A stretch of DNA of 64,000 bases from Propionivibrio soli (lineage in GTDB: Bacteria; Pseudomonadota; Gammaproteobacteria; Burkholderiales; Rhodocyclaceae): NCBI RefSeq assembly GCF_025770765.1, contig NZ_JANZKY010000009.1, positions 62,001 through 126,000 of the forward strand. Reading direction: 5' to 3'. How positions within the stretch are numbered: the stretch's first letter is position 1; the number at the start of each line of letters is the position of its first letter. The notes beneath the pieces are model-generated. The model was not told the origin of the DNA. It worked only from the letters and a program-made list of their open reading frames with translations, and made no database searches. The position numbers were made by a program, and so were the translations under genes. This document shows, one piece after another, positions 7,655 through 16,351 of the stretch.

Positions 7655-9839
7655 CCCTAACGACTGGGAAGCTCGGCGGACCGACATCGTCGGGCTTGGC
7701 GAGCGCTCGTTCCACAAGAGCTATTACCCCCAGTTGCGCGAGAATGTTGAGCGGTTGGAACGGTTTCGCGCACTGCTCGATCGCACGACGGACTTCGTGC
7801 TCCTCGTTGCTTTGCCGGAGGGCACGGTCACGGACGCCAATGCGGCCGTCGGCGGACTGCTGGGCGAGCCCGTCGAGGCACTAATCGGGCGTCCGGTGGC
7901 GGCGCTCGGCTTGGGCGACGGCCTGCAGATCCTCAATGTCCTCAAGCGCGAGACCGAGCGGTCCGGCACCGATTACGAGGCGCCCAGCCATTCGGTGGCC
8001 GTCCGCTTTATCCCGCCCCAAGCGGAAGCGGCGGTCCGTCTCGAATTCACGTATCGGGTGGCGGTCGTCGACGGCCGTCCATATGGTGTCATGGTCGGCC
8101 GTGACGTTACCGAGCGCGAACGCCACCATGAGATGGTGACTGCGTTACTGGCGGAAAAGGAGGCGCTGCTCGAAAACGCCCTGGTCGGCATCATCATGGT
8201 TCAACAACGGCGGATTGTTTCGGCCAACCGGCGCTTCGCCGAGATCTTCGGCTACGCGCCGGCCGAGCTCATCGGCCGGTCGACCCGCCTGCTCTTCGAG
8301 TCGGAAGAGGCTTTCGCGGCCTTCGGTGTTGAAGCCTACCGTTCGCTGATCGGCGGGCAAAGCCTGACCGCCTCCGTTTCGATGCGACGCGCCGACGGCC
8401 GGCAATTCTGGTGCGAGCTGACGGGCAGCGCGCTTGATCCTCTGCAGCCGGAGGAAGCGAGCATCTGGATTTTTACCGACATCACCGAACGCAAACTCGC
8501 CGAGGAACGCGCCAATTTCCTCTCCTACCACGACACGATGACCGGCCTGCCCAACCAGGCGTTACTGCAGGACCGCCTGCAGCAGGCGATCGCGTTCGCC
8601 CACCGCAGCGGTACGAAAGTGGCGCTGATGGTTCTCGACATGGACCGCTTCAAGGCGGTCAACGATTTTCTCGGGCATACGGCAGGCAATACGGCGCTGA
8701 TTGCGGTTGCCGATCGACTCAAGAACGCCGTGCGCGGTTCAGACACCATCAGCCGCCAAGGCGGCGATGAATTCCTGCTGCTGCTCACCAACCTGGCGCA
8801 ACCCGACGCGATCGTTACCTTTCTTGGGGAATTGGCGGCGACGTTCCGCGAGCCGTTCAGGATCGAGGGCCACAGCATTGCGATCACGGCGTCGGTCGGT
8901 GTCGCCGTGTACCCGGAGGATGGCGCAGACTTTGCGACGCTGCACCGCAAGGCCGACATGGCGATGTATCGCGCCAAGGAGGCCGGGCGCAACGCCTACC
9001 GTTTCTTCAACGAAGAAATGAACGATGCGGTGGTCGAGCAAGCCGCCTTGTACTCGGGGTTGCTGCGTGCACTGGAAATGCATCAGTTCGTGCTCTGCTT
9101 CCAGCCGCAGATCGACATCGCTACCGGCAATCTCGTTGCTGCCGAGGCTCTCATTCGGTGGAATCATCCCGATCTTGGGCTGGTCTCGCCGGGCCGCTTT
9201 ATTCCGGTGGCCGAGGAGACGGGTCTGATCGTCGATATCGGCGCTTGGGTGCTGCGCGAAGCTTGCGTTGAGGCCGCCCGCTGGCGCGAATCGGGATTCA
9301 CGCATCCGGTGGTGGCGGTTAACTTGTCGGCGTTGCAGTTCAAGCGTGGCGATATCGAGCGTGCGGTCAGCGAGGCGCTGGAGGCTTCAGGATTGCAGCC
9401 GGAAATGCTTGAACTCGAGCTCACCGAATCGATCCTGATCAGCGATACCGAGAACGTTCTCTCTACGGTCAAGCGCTTGAAGCAGCTCGGGATCCGCTTG
9501 TCGATCGACGATTTCGGCACCGGTTACTCGAGTCTTTCGTACCTCAAGCGCTTCGAGGTCGACAAGCTCAAGATCGACCAGTCTTTCATACGCGATCTCG
9601 CCTCCAACTCCGAGGACGCCGCCATTGTGCGCGCGGTGATCCAGATGGCGCATGGCCTGGGGCTGCGCACGGTGGCTGAAGGTGTAGAGACCGACGCCGT
9701 ACTCGAGTACTTGCGCGCGATTCAATGCGATGAATCGCAAGGCTATCTGCATGCCCGGCCGATGCCGGCGGCAGACTTTATCGCCTATTGCCGGGCGCAC
9801 AACGGCGTGCCGCTTGGCGACGACGGGGAGACGGACTAG
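7638..9839 (+). CDS. PAS-PAS-GGDEF-EAL signalling protein with a NahK/ErcS-like N-terminus
   Basis: This 733-residue cytoplasmic protein has an N-terminal segment (residues 1-50, DPNDWEARR and LGERSFHKSYYPQL) like that of the NahK/ErcS sensor kinases, then two PAS domains (about 45-160 and 175-300), a GGDEF domain and an EAL domain. The cyclase motif GGDEF is intact with an RGSD inhibitory site five residues before it. The phosphodiesterase motif EALIRW, the DDFGTGYSSL loop, the NLS and LELTES motifs and EGVET are all present, so both activities are possible. There is no transmembrane helix. It overlaps the ErcA-like dehydrogenase gene, suggesting that c-di-GMP turnover responds to the state sensed with that enzyme. 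Confidence 0.9.
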   Translation: MVKPSDPNDWEARRTDIVGLGERSFHKSYYPQLRENVERLERFRALLDRTTDFVLLVALPEGTVTDANAAVGGLLGEPVEALIGRPVAALGLGDGLQILNVLKRETERSGTDYEAPSHSVAVRFIPPQAEAAVRLEFTYRVAVVDGRPYGVMVGRDVTERERHHEMVTALLAEKEALLENALVGIIMVQQRRIVSANRRFAEIFGYAPAELIGRSTRLLFESEEAFAAFGVEAYRSLIGGQSLTASVSMRRADGRQFWCELTGSALDPLQPEEASIWIFTDITERKLAEERANFLSYHDTMTGLPNQALLQDRLQQAIAFAHRSGTKVALMVLDMDRFKAVNDFLGHTAGNTALIAVADRLKNAVRGSDTISRQGGDEFLLLLTNLAQPDAIVTFLGELAATFREPFRIEGHSIAITASVGVAVYPEDGADFATLHRKADMAMYRAKEAGRNAYRFFNEEMNDAVVEQAALYSGLLRALEMHQFVLCFQPQIDIATGNLVAAEALIRWNHPDLGLVSPGRFIPVAEETGLIVDIGAWVLREACVEAARWRESGFTHPVVAVNLSALQFKRGDIERAVSEALEASGLQPEMLELELTESILISDTENVLSTVKRLKQLGIRLSIDDFGTGYSSLSYLKRFEVDKLKIDQSFIRDLASNSEDAAIVRAVIQMAHGLGLRTVAEGVETDAVLEYLRAIQCDESQGYLHARPMPAADFIAYCRAHNGVPLGDDGETD

Positions 9840-10627
9840 AGAACGCGCGGCTTGCGCGGAGCGTTGGCGAACAGGCGGTCGTACACGGCGTTCGGCAACA
9901 GACGCAGAAACTTGGCGACGATCCCCATTTGCCAAGGGATGACCGCATAGCTTACGCCGCGCTCGATGGCACGCGCGAAACGTCGTGCAGCCTCGTCGGC
10001 GGGTAGCAAGAAGGGCATCGGATACGGGTTGACCGCCGTCATCGGCGTCCGAATGTAGCCCGGCGCGATCGTCACCACCTTGATCCCCGAGGGGCGCATT
10101 TCGAGGCGCAGGCTTTCCAAATACGTAATGGCGGCCGATTTCGAGGCGCTATAGGCTTCGGCACCGGGCAATCCACGAATCCCCGCGACCGATGCGATGC
10201 CGACCAAGCGTCCCGGAAGGCCGGCCCGCGCTTTCTCCCGCATGGCTTCGATGAACGGCGCGAACGTTGCCGCCATGCCATAGACGTTGGTATCGAAGAT
10301 GCGCCGGATGATGGCCAGATCTTCCTTGCATTCGGTGAGCGTCCCGGACGACACGCCGGCGTTGGCGATGACAATGTCCGGGATGCCGGTGGTAGCAATG
10401 AAGTCAACCGCCGCCGCGTCGAGTGCGGCAGCGTCCGCGACATCGAGGGGATAGCAGGCGACCCGCTGAGCACCCAGCTGCATCAGTTTTCCAGATAGGG
10501 TCTGTAGCGTCTCGCTACGCCTTGCCGCCAGACCGAGTACCGCGCCGTGCGCCGCATAGTGGCTCGCCAGCGCCTCGCCGATTCCAGACGAGGCGCCGGT
10601 GATAAAGACGATCGGAGAAGCAGCCAC
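9836..10627 (-). CDS. SDR family oxidoreductase
   Basis: This 263-residue short-chain dehydrogenase has TGASSGIG, an AARR segment that favours NADPH, IANAGVS, catalytic Ser in GIASVAGI, and YSASKSA. The C-terminal region AVIPWQMGIVAKFLRLLP resembles the DltE/YdfG-like SDRs of cell-envelope or lipid metabolism; the substrate is unknown. The start is GTG. Its 3' end overlaps the last codon of the convergent PAS-GGDEF-EAL gene by four bases. It follows the dsbA-like gene by 29 bases and is probably cotranscribed with it. Confidence 0.82.
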   Translation of the reverse strand: MAASPIVFITGASSGIGEALASHYAAHGAVLGLAARRSETLQTLSGKLMQLGAQRVACYPLDVADAAALDAAAVDFIATTGIPDIVIANAGVSSGTLTECKEDLAIIRRIFDTNVYGMAATFAPFIEAMREKARAGLPGRLVGIASVAGIRGLPGAEAYSASKSAAITYLESLRLEMRPSGIKVVTIAPGYIRTPMTAVNPYPMPFLLPADEAARRFARAIERGVSYAVIPWQMGIVAKFLRLLPNAVYDRLFANAPRKPRVL

Positions 10628-10656
10628 GTGCGCGGCCGGATTCCGGCTCCGGCTTC

Positions 10657-11382
10657 CTATTTCTTGCCGGCCGCAACCGGGGCGCCGGAACCGCCTGACT
10701 TGCCGGTTCCCGCCGCCGTATTGCGGTCCGCGCGTGCTTTGGCGACGACGCGATCGGTAAGCGCAAGGAGGTCGGGGAAGTTCTTCACATCCTGCCCAGT
10801 GACCAGGTAACGACCGTCGACGACCAGGGCGGGAACGCCCCGAATTCGTGCCGCCTGGGCCAGCTGATCGCCCCGCTTGGCTTTACTGACGACCCCGAAC
10901 GAGTTGTAGGCCGCCGTGAATTTCTTCTCGTCGATACCCTGCGACGTGGCCCATTGAATGATGCTCTTGTCGTCGATCAGCTTCAGGCCCTGTTCATGGA
11001 TCGCCTTGAAGACCGCGGCGTCGAGCCGCTCCAGTTCGCCGACCGCTTCCAGCGTGTAATAGAGTTTGGCCATCAGTTGGTAGAACGGATTGCCGAAACC
11101 GACCGGGACCCGCCGCAACGTCACGTCGGCGGGCAGCTTTCCAGCCCAGCGCACCAAGTGCGGATTGAGCTCGGCGCAATGTGGGCAAGCATATGAGAAA
11201 AACTCGAGAACCTCGATCTTCGAGGGGTCATCGGTCGGTTGCACGGGGTCGACGAGCACGTAGTCGCGACCGACCGTCAGTTGCTGGGCCGTGGCGGGGA
11301 CGGCGCCGAGCAGCAGGAGCACGGCTCCGAGCCACATCAGGGGCAGGCTTACGAACCACCGGGACACACGCGTACGCATCAT
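10657..11382 (-). CDS. dsbA: Periplasmic thiol:disulfide interchange protein DsbA
   Basis: This 241-residue exported protein begins with a signal peptide (hydrophobic stretch about residues 8-31, probable cleavage after ATA or nearby). The mature thioredoxin fold carries the catalytic CPHC motif in FSYACPHCAEL and the cis-Pro loop RGVPALVV. These match DsbA, which introduces disulfides into periplasmic proteins. A Gly/Ala/Lys-rich tail follows the domain. AAGGAG lies eight bases before the chosen ATG; a TTG one codon upstream is an alternative. Its DsbB partner is not in the window. Neighbours in the same direction are a SPOR protein and argS upstream, an order often found in betaproteobacteria. 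Confidence 0.92.
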   Translation of the reverse strand: MMRTRVSRWFVSLPLMWLGAVLLLLGAVPATAQQLTVGRDYVLVDPVQPTDDPSKIEVLEFFSYACPHCAELNPHLVRWAGKLPADVTLRRVPVGFGNPFYQLMAKLYYTLEAVGELERLDAAVFKAIHEQGLKLIDDKSIIQWATSQGIDEKKFTAAYNSFGVVSKAKRGDQLAQAARIRGVPALVVDGRYLVTGQDVKNFPDLLALTDRVVAKARADRNTAAGTGKSGGSGAPVAAGKK

Positions 11383-11533
11383 CAATCTCTCTCCTTCGAA
11401 GCCAATTCAAATATAAAGTGTCCGAGCGGGCCGCCGATCTCGCCAGCGTACCCTCCGTTGGACTTTCAATCCCCGGTGTTTGGCCCTTTATCCTGCGGTT
11501 CCCATTGCTCCAAGACCGCTTGTTGTTCGTCTC

Positions 11534-12175
11534 TCAATCCTTCTTCACGACGTTGGCGTCTATTCCCTGCTTGGCGAGGTCCGAGCGAACGCTGTTTACC
11601 TCCTCCATCCGCTTGAAGGGGCCGATGCGTACGCGGTACCACGTCTTATCCTGCAGCATCACCTGCTGAACCGACGCTTCGACGCCGGCGAGGGCCAGCT
11701 TGGCCTTCTGGTTGTCCGCATCCGATGCATTCTGGAAGGAACCGGTTTGCAGATACAGCGGCTCCTTCAGCACGTCATCTTTGCCTTTGACCGCGGCCGG
11801 CTGCTTTTGATCGGTGGGTTTGGCGTCGGCCGCTTTCGGGTCAGGAATCGCCTCGGCATTGCCGGGGAGAATCTTGTAGAAATCGAAGCGTGGCTTGTCG
11901 CCATTCTGCGGAACGGGGTCGCCGGGCTTGCCCGGGAGGGCGGCCGGATTCTGGGCGACCGGCTGTTTCGGGGCCGTCGTTGGCGGTGCCACCGGCGGAC
12001 TCGGTTGTCCCTTGTTGCTGAACGGCATCGGTGTCTTGAAGATGTACCAGACGACGCCGGCCGCAACCAAAACGCCAATGACAAGACCGACAAAAAGGCC
12101 GACCAGCGTGCCGCCGCCTGAGCGGCTACGGGTTGTTGCTCCCCGGCTCTTGCGGGGTTTCATGTCGCGACTCAT
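11534..12175 (-). CDS. SPOR-domain inner-membrane protein
   Basis: This 213-residue protein has a basic cytoplasmic tail, one transmembrane helix (about residues 24-46), a long Pro/Ala/Lys-rich periplasmic linker and a C-terminal SPOR domain (about residues 138-211, with YLQTGSF, ADNQKAKLAL and YRVRIGPF). SPOR domains bind denuded septal peptidoglycan, and this layout is that of FtsN-like cell-division proteins. It lies directly downstream of argS (25 bases), as ftsN-like genes often do. Whether it is the essential FtsN is not shown by sequence alone. Confidence 0.85.
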   Translation of the reverse strand: MSRDMKPRKSRGATTRSRSGGGTLVGLFVGLVIGVLVAAGVVWYIFKTPMPFSNKGQPSPPVAPPTTAPKQPVAQNPAALPGKPGDPVPQNGDKPRFDFYKILPGNAEAIPDPKAADAKPTDQKQPAAVKGKDDVLKEPLYLQTGSFQNASDADNQKAKLALAGVEASVQQVMLQDKTWYRVRIGPFKRMEEVNSVRSDLAKQGIDANVVKKD

Positions 12176-12200
12176 GGGTTCTCTCTATTGAGGTAGCGGC

Positions 12201-13973
12201 TTACATCGACTCAGGGCAACTGACGCCGAGAAGCGCCAAGCCGTTCCGGATTACCTGGCGCACCGCGGCCGCGAGAGCGACACGAGCGGTTCTTAAGGCC
12301 ACGTCGTCGACCAGCATGCGCTCCGCATTGTAATAACTGTGGAATTCGGCGGCCAAATCCTTGAGGTAGAAAGCCACCATGTGCGGTGCCAGATCTTCCG
12401 CCGCGGATTCGATGATTTCGGGAAACTCGCTGAGCTTGGCGGCAAGCGCGAGTTCGCGCGGGTTATCCAGACGGGAGAAATCGGCGTCGCGCAGCGCGGC
12501 TTCGGCTTCCGCGTCGCCTCCCCATTGTGCAAGCACTGAGCAGACGCGCGCATGGGCGTACTGAATGTAGTACACGGGGTTCTCGTTGGTCTGGCTTTTC
12601 GCCAGGTCGAGGTCGAAGTCGAGATGCTGGTCCGACTTGCGCAGCACGTAGAAGAAGCGGCAGGCGTCATTGCCCACTTCATCGCGCAACGTACGCAGCG
12701 TGACGAATTCGCCCGACCGCGTCGACATCGATGCTTTCTGCCCATTGCGATAGAGGACGGCGAACTGAACCAGCGCGACGTCGAGGACGTCCGGGTCGAG
12801 TTCGAGCGCCGCCAGCGCGCCCTTTACCCGCGGAATGTAACCATGGTGGTCGGCGCCCCAGATGTTGATGATGCGCTCGAAGCCGCGCTCGTATTTGTTC
12901 AGGTGGTAAGCGATGTCGGAGGCGAAGTAGGTGTACAGGCCGTTGTCGCGTTGAACGACGCGGTCCTTCTCGTCGCCGAAGGCGGTCGATTTGAACCACT
13001 TGGCGCCGTTCTGTTCGTACAGGTGGCCCGCTTTATCCAGGCGGTCGATGCAACGTTCGACGAGGCCGGTTTCGAACAACGACATTTCGGAGAACCAGAC
13101 ATCGTAGTGCACGCCGAACTCCTCGAGATCGCTGCGGCAGTCCTCGAGTTGCTCGTTGAGCACATGGTCGTGCACGTAGGCCCAATCGTCACCGAGGAGC
13201 TTCTTGGCGTTGGCAATCAGCGTGTCGAGATGGACTTCGCGCTGCGCCTTGGCCTCGTCGTCGCCGCGCGACGCGTCTGGCAGGCCCGGCGTTCCTTGCG
13301 TTACGGCGGAAGCGGCACGTACGAATTTGTTGCCGTGAGCGGCCCTCATCTGCTCGGCCATTGCAATGACGTAATCGCCCTGGTACGCATTGGGCGGGAA
13401 CTGAATGCGCTCTCCGTACGAGTCGAGATAGCGCAACCACGCGGAGACCGCGAGGATGTCCATCTGGCGCCCGGCGTCGTTTACGTAGTACTCGCGCGTC
13501 ACGTCCCAGCCGGCGTAAGCCATCAGGCTTGAGAGACTGGCGCCGTAAGCCGCGCCGCGCCCGTGACCGACATGCAGTGGCCCGGTCGGATTGGCGGAAA
13601 CGAATTCGATTTGCAGCTTCTTGTTGCCGCCTGCCTGCGAACGCCCGAAGACATCGCCGAGCGTCAGTACGCTGCGTACCACTTCGAGTTTGGCCGCTGG
13701 CAGGAGGTGAAAGTTGATAAACCCGGCGCCGGCGATTTCGGCTTTGGCGACGAACGGCGAGCTAGGAATTTCGCCGAGCAGCAGTTTTGCCAGATCGCGC
13801 GGGCTACGCTTCATCGCGCGCGCCAATTGCATCGCGAGATTGCAGGCGAAATCGCCGTGTGCGGCCTGTTTCGGACGTTCGATAACGATGGCCGTGTCAG
13901 CTTGATCGGGCGCCACGCTGAGCAGCGCCGTGTGCATCAGATCGGCGAGATGGGCTTTGATGTCGTGAGTCAT
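12201..13973 (-). CDS. argS: Arginyl-tRNA synthetase
   Basis: This 590-residue class I synthetase charges tRNA-Arg. The HIGH signature appears as HVGH in NPTGPLHVGHGRGAAYG, the KMSKS counterpart as KASMSTRSG, and the C-terminal DALR anticodon-binding domain starts around residue 470 (YIQYAHARV). The length fits bacterial ArgS. The ATG start is followed by an N-terminal domain typical of ArgS. It is the first gene of a minus-strand group with the SPOR and DsbA genes. Confidence 0.97.
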   Translation of the reverse strand: MTHDIKAHLADLMHTALLSVAPDQADTAIVIERPKQAAHGDFACNLAMQLARAMKRSPRDLAKLLLGEIPSSPFVAKAEIAGAGFINFHLLPAAKLEVVRSVLTLGDVFGRSQAGGNKKLQIEFVSANPTGPLHVGHGRGAAYGASLSSLMAYAGWDVTREYYVNDAGRQMDILAVSAWLRYLDSYGERIQFPPNAYQGDYVIAMAEQMRAAHGNKFVRAASAVTQGTPGLPDASRGDDEAKAQREVHLDTLIANAKKLLGDDWAYVHDHVLNEQLEDCRSDLEEFGVHYDVWFSEMSLFETGLVERCIDRLDKAGHLYEQNGAKWFKSTAFGDEKDRVVQRDNGLYTYFASDIAYHLNKYERGFERIINIWGADHHGYIPRVKGALAALELDPDVLDVALVQFAVLYRNGQKASMSTRSGEFVTLRTLRDEVGNDACRFFYVLRKSDQHLDFDLDLAKSQTNENPVYYIQYAHARVCSVLAQWGGDAEAEAALRDADFSRLDNPRELALAAKLSEFPEIIESAAEDLAPHMVAFYLKDLAAEFHSYYNAERMLVDDVALRTARVALAAAVRQVIRNGLALLGVSCPESM

Positions 13974-14116
13974 CGCTTGTTTGCTTTAGTGTGAATGGAG
14001 CGAACCGGAGATTATACGATGCCCCGCGCAACCGGCGTCCGGGGCGGGGACGAACGGCGCAAGCTGGCATCGGGCAGAGAGCAGTCTCTCAATCGCCGAG
14101 GGGAACGTAGTCTCGC

Positions 14117-14719
14117 TCACTGCCCGAAATAACGACCGGGTCGGTGATTAATGGTGAGAACCATGTTGAGTGCGAGTACGCCAAGAATCGACAAGGCGAC
14201 CCGCAGCGGCGAAACGACGAACAAGGCGCCGCCAACGATCAGGGCATCGGCGATCATTTGCAGGGTCCCGGCACGCCAGCCGCGTCTTTTTTGCAGATAA
14301 AACGCCAGGACGCCAATACCGCCGAGGCTGGCCTGATGCCGGATCAGCATCAGCAAGCCGGCGCCGGCGAGCAACCCGCCGAGAACCGCGGCGAAAGTAG
14401 GGTTGATGCTCGCGATGTCGATCCAGTGCGGTAGCCATTCGCTGTAGAGCGAGAGGAGGGCTACCGCGCAGAACGTCTTGATCGTGAACGTTCTGCCCAT
14501 CGCCAGCAGGCCGAAGACGTAGAACGGAATGTTGATGACGAAATAGAGCAGGCCAAACGACATTCCGGTTGCATAGTGGGCAAGAAATGCGAGTCCCGGC
14601 GAACCGCCCGTGAGCAGTCCGGCTTGCTTGAAGAGAACGATGGCGAACGCGACAAGCAGCGTACCGGTGAGCAGCGCCTGAGCGTCTTCGAGCAGCGAAT
14701 GGGCGGGTTGGTGAGTCAT
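14117..14719 (-). CDS. YitT-family integral membrane protein
   Basis: This 200-residue protein has five to six hydrophobic segments (for example LLTGTLLVAFAIVLFKQAG, FGLLYFVINIPFYVFGLLA and the pair near residues 120-135 and 160-190). The segment TGGSPGLAFLAHY with NIPFY is typical of the YitT/DUF161 membrane family, whose function is unknown. The start at MTHQPAHS is chosen because upstream in-frame residues are Pro-rich and not membrane-like. It lies 134 bases downstream of argD on the same strand. Confidence 0.75.
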   Translation of the reverse strand: MTHQPAHSLLEDAQALLTGTLLVAFAIVLFKQAGLLTGGSPGLAFLAHYATGMSFGLLYFVINIPFYVFGLLAMGRTFTIKTFCAVALLSLYSEWLPHWIDIASINPTFAAVLGGLLAGAGLLMLIRHQASLGGIGVLAFYLQKRRGWRAGTLQMIADALIVGGALFVVSPLRVALSILGVLALNMVLTINHRPGRYFGQ

Positions 14720-14853
14720 CTTGGAATCGTACGGGAATGCGGGGCCGTGCGGCGGAGCCGGGAGCGTAGAGCACCCGGGCCGCTTCGGCAAGCGCCTTGT
14801 CGACCGAAGCGGCTATCCCACGAAAACACCACGCTAGCCTGTATGCACCGTCG

Positions 14854-16062
14854 TCAAGGAACATCCGCGGTCGCCTCTTCGGCGAGGATTTCGCTCAATA
14901 CGTCGTCGAGGATGCGTATTCCCTCATCGATTTCCTCGTGCGTTGAATTGAGGGCCGGCATGAAACGCAGACTGTGGGCGCGCGGGGCATTGAGCAGGAG
15001 GCCGGCTTTCCGGGCCCGGATGACGGCATCGTAGGCACACTCGCGGCCGAGTTCGAGCGCGAGGAGGAGTCCATTGCCGCGTACTTCGCCGAGCCCGAGC
15101 CCATTGGATAACGAGGTTAGACGTTCAGCGAAATAGAGACCGGTTTCGCGCACCCGTGGGAGAAACTCCGGCGCGAGGAGCGCCTGCATCACGGCGAGCC
15201 CGACGGCGCAGATGAGCGGATTGCCGCAAAAAGTACCCCCCTGGTCGCCCGGATCGAAACAGCTGATCTCGCGTCGCGCGAGAAGCGCCGACAATGGCGT
15301 CCCGCCGCCGATCCCCTTGCCGAGTGTCATGATGTCGGGCTCCACGCCAAACTGCTCGTAGGCGAACAAGGTCCCGGTACGCCCGCAGCCGGTTTGGACT
15401 TCATCAACGATGAGCAGAAGACGCTCTTGCTTGCACAGGGCAGCGATCTCCTGGACGAACGCGGGTGTTGCGGGAATCACGCCAGCTTCTCCCTGGACGG
15501 GTTCGAACATGACAGCCGCCGTCTCGGGACCGACGAGGGCGCGCACCGAATCGACATCGTTCAACAACGCCTTTGGAAAACCATCCACTTGGGGCGCAAA
15601 GAGGCGATCCCAGCCCGGTTTGCCGCTCGCCGACATCGTCGCCAGCGTACGGCCGTGGAAGGCGTTCTTCATGGTGATGATCTGATAAGCGCCATTTTTG
15701 TGTTTCTGCCCCCACCGGCGGGCGAGCTTGATAGCGCCCTCGTTGGCCTCGGCGCCAGAATTAGCGAAGAACACTTCGTCGAAGACGCTGTTCTTGGTGA
15801 GCAATGTCGCGAGTTCGAGCGCCGGACGGTTGTAGAACGCCGGGCTGGGATTGATCAACGTGTTTGCCTGCCGGTTGAGCGCTTCGGCGACGGCCGCTGG
15901 CGAGTGCCCGAGGCAATTGACTGCCCAGCCCTGGACCCAATCCAGATAACGTCGATCTTCGCCATCGAAAAGATAGCTTCCCTGACCACGCTCGAACACG
16001 AGTGATGGACGCGGGGTGATCGGCATGATCGGCGCATAACAACTGGAATGGTCTTGATTCAC
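14854..16062 (-). CDS. argD: Acetylornithine aminotransferase
   Basis: This 402-residue class III PLP aminotransferase carries out the fourth step of arginine synthesis, N-acetylornithine:2-oxoglutarate transamination. The PLP-binding lysine is in LGKGIGGG, the ring-stacking segment in [14 protein letters not shown], and the cofactor-binding aspartate in [12 protein letters not shown]. Other class III aminotransferases share these motifs, but the arginine-rich leader ORF upstream supports ArgD. The start is GTG, with a perfect AGGAGG six bases before it. An intrinsic terminator ends directly upstream of that ribosome-binding site, and the promoter and leader ORF lie 90-220 bases further upstream. 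Confidence 0.92.
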   Translation of the reverse strand: MNQDHSSCYAPIMPITPRPSLVFERGQGSYLFDGEDRRYLDWVQGWAVNCLGHSPAAVAEALNRQANTLINPSPAFYNRPALELATLLTKNSVFDEVFFANSGAEANEGAIKLARRWGQKHKNGAYQIITMKNAFHGRTLATMSASGKPGWDRLFAPQVDGFPKALLNDVDSVRALVGPETAAVMFEPVQGEAGVIPATPAFVQEIAALCKQERLLLIVDEVQTGCGRTGTLFAYEQFGVEPDIMTLGKGIGGGTPLSALLARREISCFDPGDQGGTFCGNPLICAVGLAVMQALLAPEFLPRVRETGLYFAERLTSLSNGLGLGEVRGNGLLLALELGRECAYDAVIRARKAGLLLNAPRAHSLRFMPALNSTHEEIDEGIRILDDVLSEILAEEATADVP

Positions 16063-16080
16063 GAGTTACCTCCTGAAAAT

Positions 16081-16108
16081 AAAAAAGCCACGGAAGACCG
16101 TGGCTTTT
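16081..16108 (-). terminator. Intrinsic terminator in the argD leader (candidate attenuator)
   Basis: Read on the minus strand, AAAAGCCACGG pairs perfectly with CCGTGGCTTTT around a TCTT loop and runs straight into TTTTTT-ATTTT. The argD ribosome-binding site (AGGAGG, 16069-16074) begins within two bases of this tract. Because the only good promoter seen for argD lies upstream of it, transcripts must pass this terminator to reach argD. The sequence CGTGGC inside the leader ORF (16188-16193) is complementary to the first arm and could form an antiterminator. Confidence 0.85.
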
Positions 16109-16154
16109 GTCGAAGAACCCTAGGGATGGGGCGCTAGCTGATTGTCCCTGCTTT

Positions 16155-16250
16155 CTATCTGCCCGCACCGCTCGAACTTCGCGACGTGCCACGTGCCGCC
16201 GGAAATTGGCGTCGGTTCTCACGATGGCGTCGGATGAAATGAGCAGTCAT
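16155..16250 (-). CDS. Arginine-rich leader peptide of argD
   Basis: A 31-codon ORF starts with ATG at the predicted transcription start and ends at TAG, 46 bases before the attenuator hairpin. Eight codons encode arginine: positions 7, 8, 10, 13, 14, 20, 24 and 31, with two adjacent pairs (CGA-CGC twice) and one rare AGA. Clusters of codons for the end product are the hallmark of leader peptides that control amino-acid operons. The mRNA would be leaderless, which is unusual for this phylum but known for leader peptides elsewhere. I infer a regulatory rather than a structural role. Confidence 0.7.
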   Translation of the reverse strand: MTAHFIRRHRENRRQFPAARGTSRSSSGAGR

Positions 16251-16256
16251 GCACGG

Positions 16257-16285
16257 ATTGTCGGGCGAGGCGCGGTTTCGGTCAA
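16257..16285 (-). promoter_or_regulatory. Promoter of the argD leader
   Basis: On the minus strand TTGACC (16285-16280), a 17-base spacer and GACAAT (16262-16257) match sigma-70 consensus at five and four of six positions. The start point seven bases downstream coincides with the A of the leader ATG at 16250. Confidence 0.75.
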
Positions 16286-16300
16286 CGCCTAAATGCGGGG

Positions 16301-16342
16301 AACGAAGAAAAGCAGAGTGGACGACGGTGCGGTCCACTCTGC
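16301..16342 (-). terminator. Intrinsic terminator after dctM
   Basis: GCAGAGTGGAC (16312-16322) pairs perfectly with GTCCACTCTGC (16332-16342) around a nine-base loop, and on the minus strand the stem is followed by TTTTCTT. It lies ten bases after the dctM stop codon and ends the TRAP operon before the argD promoter. Confidence 0.85.
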
Positions 16343-16351
16343 CCAGGAACG

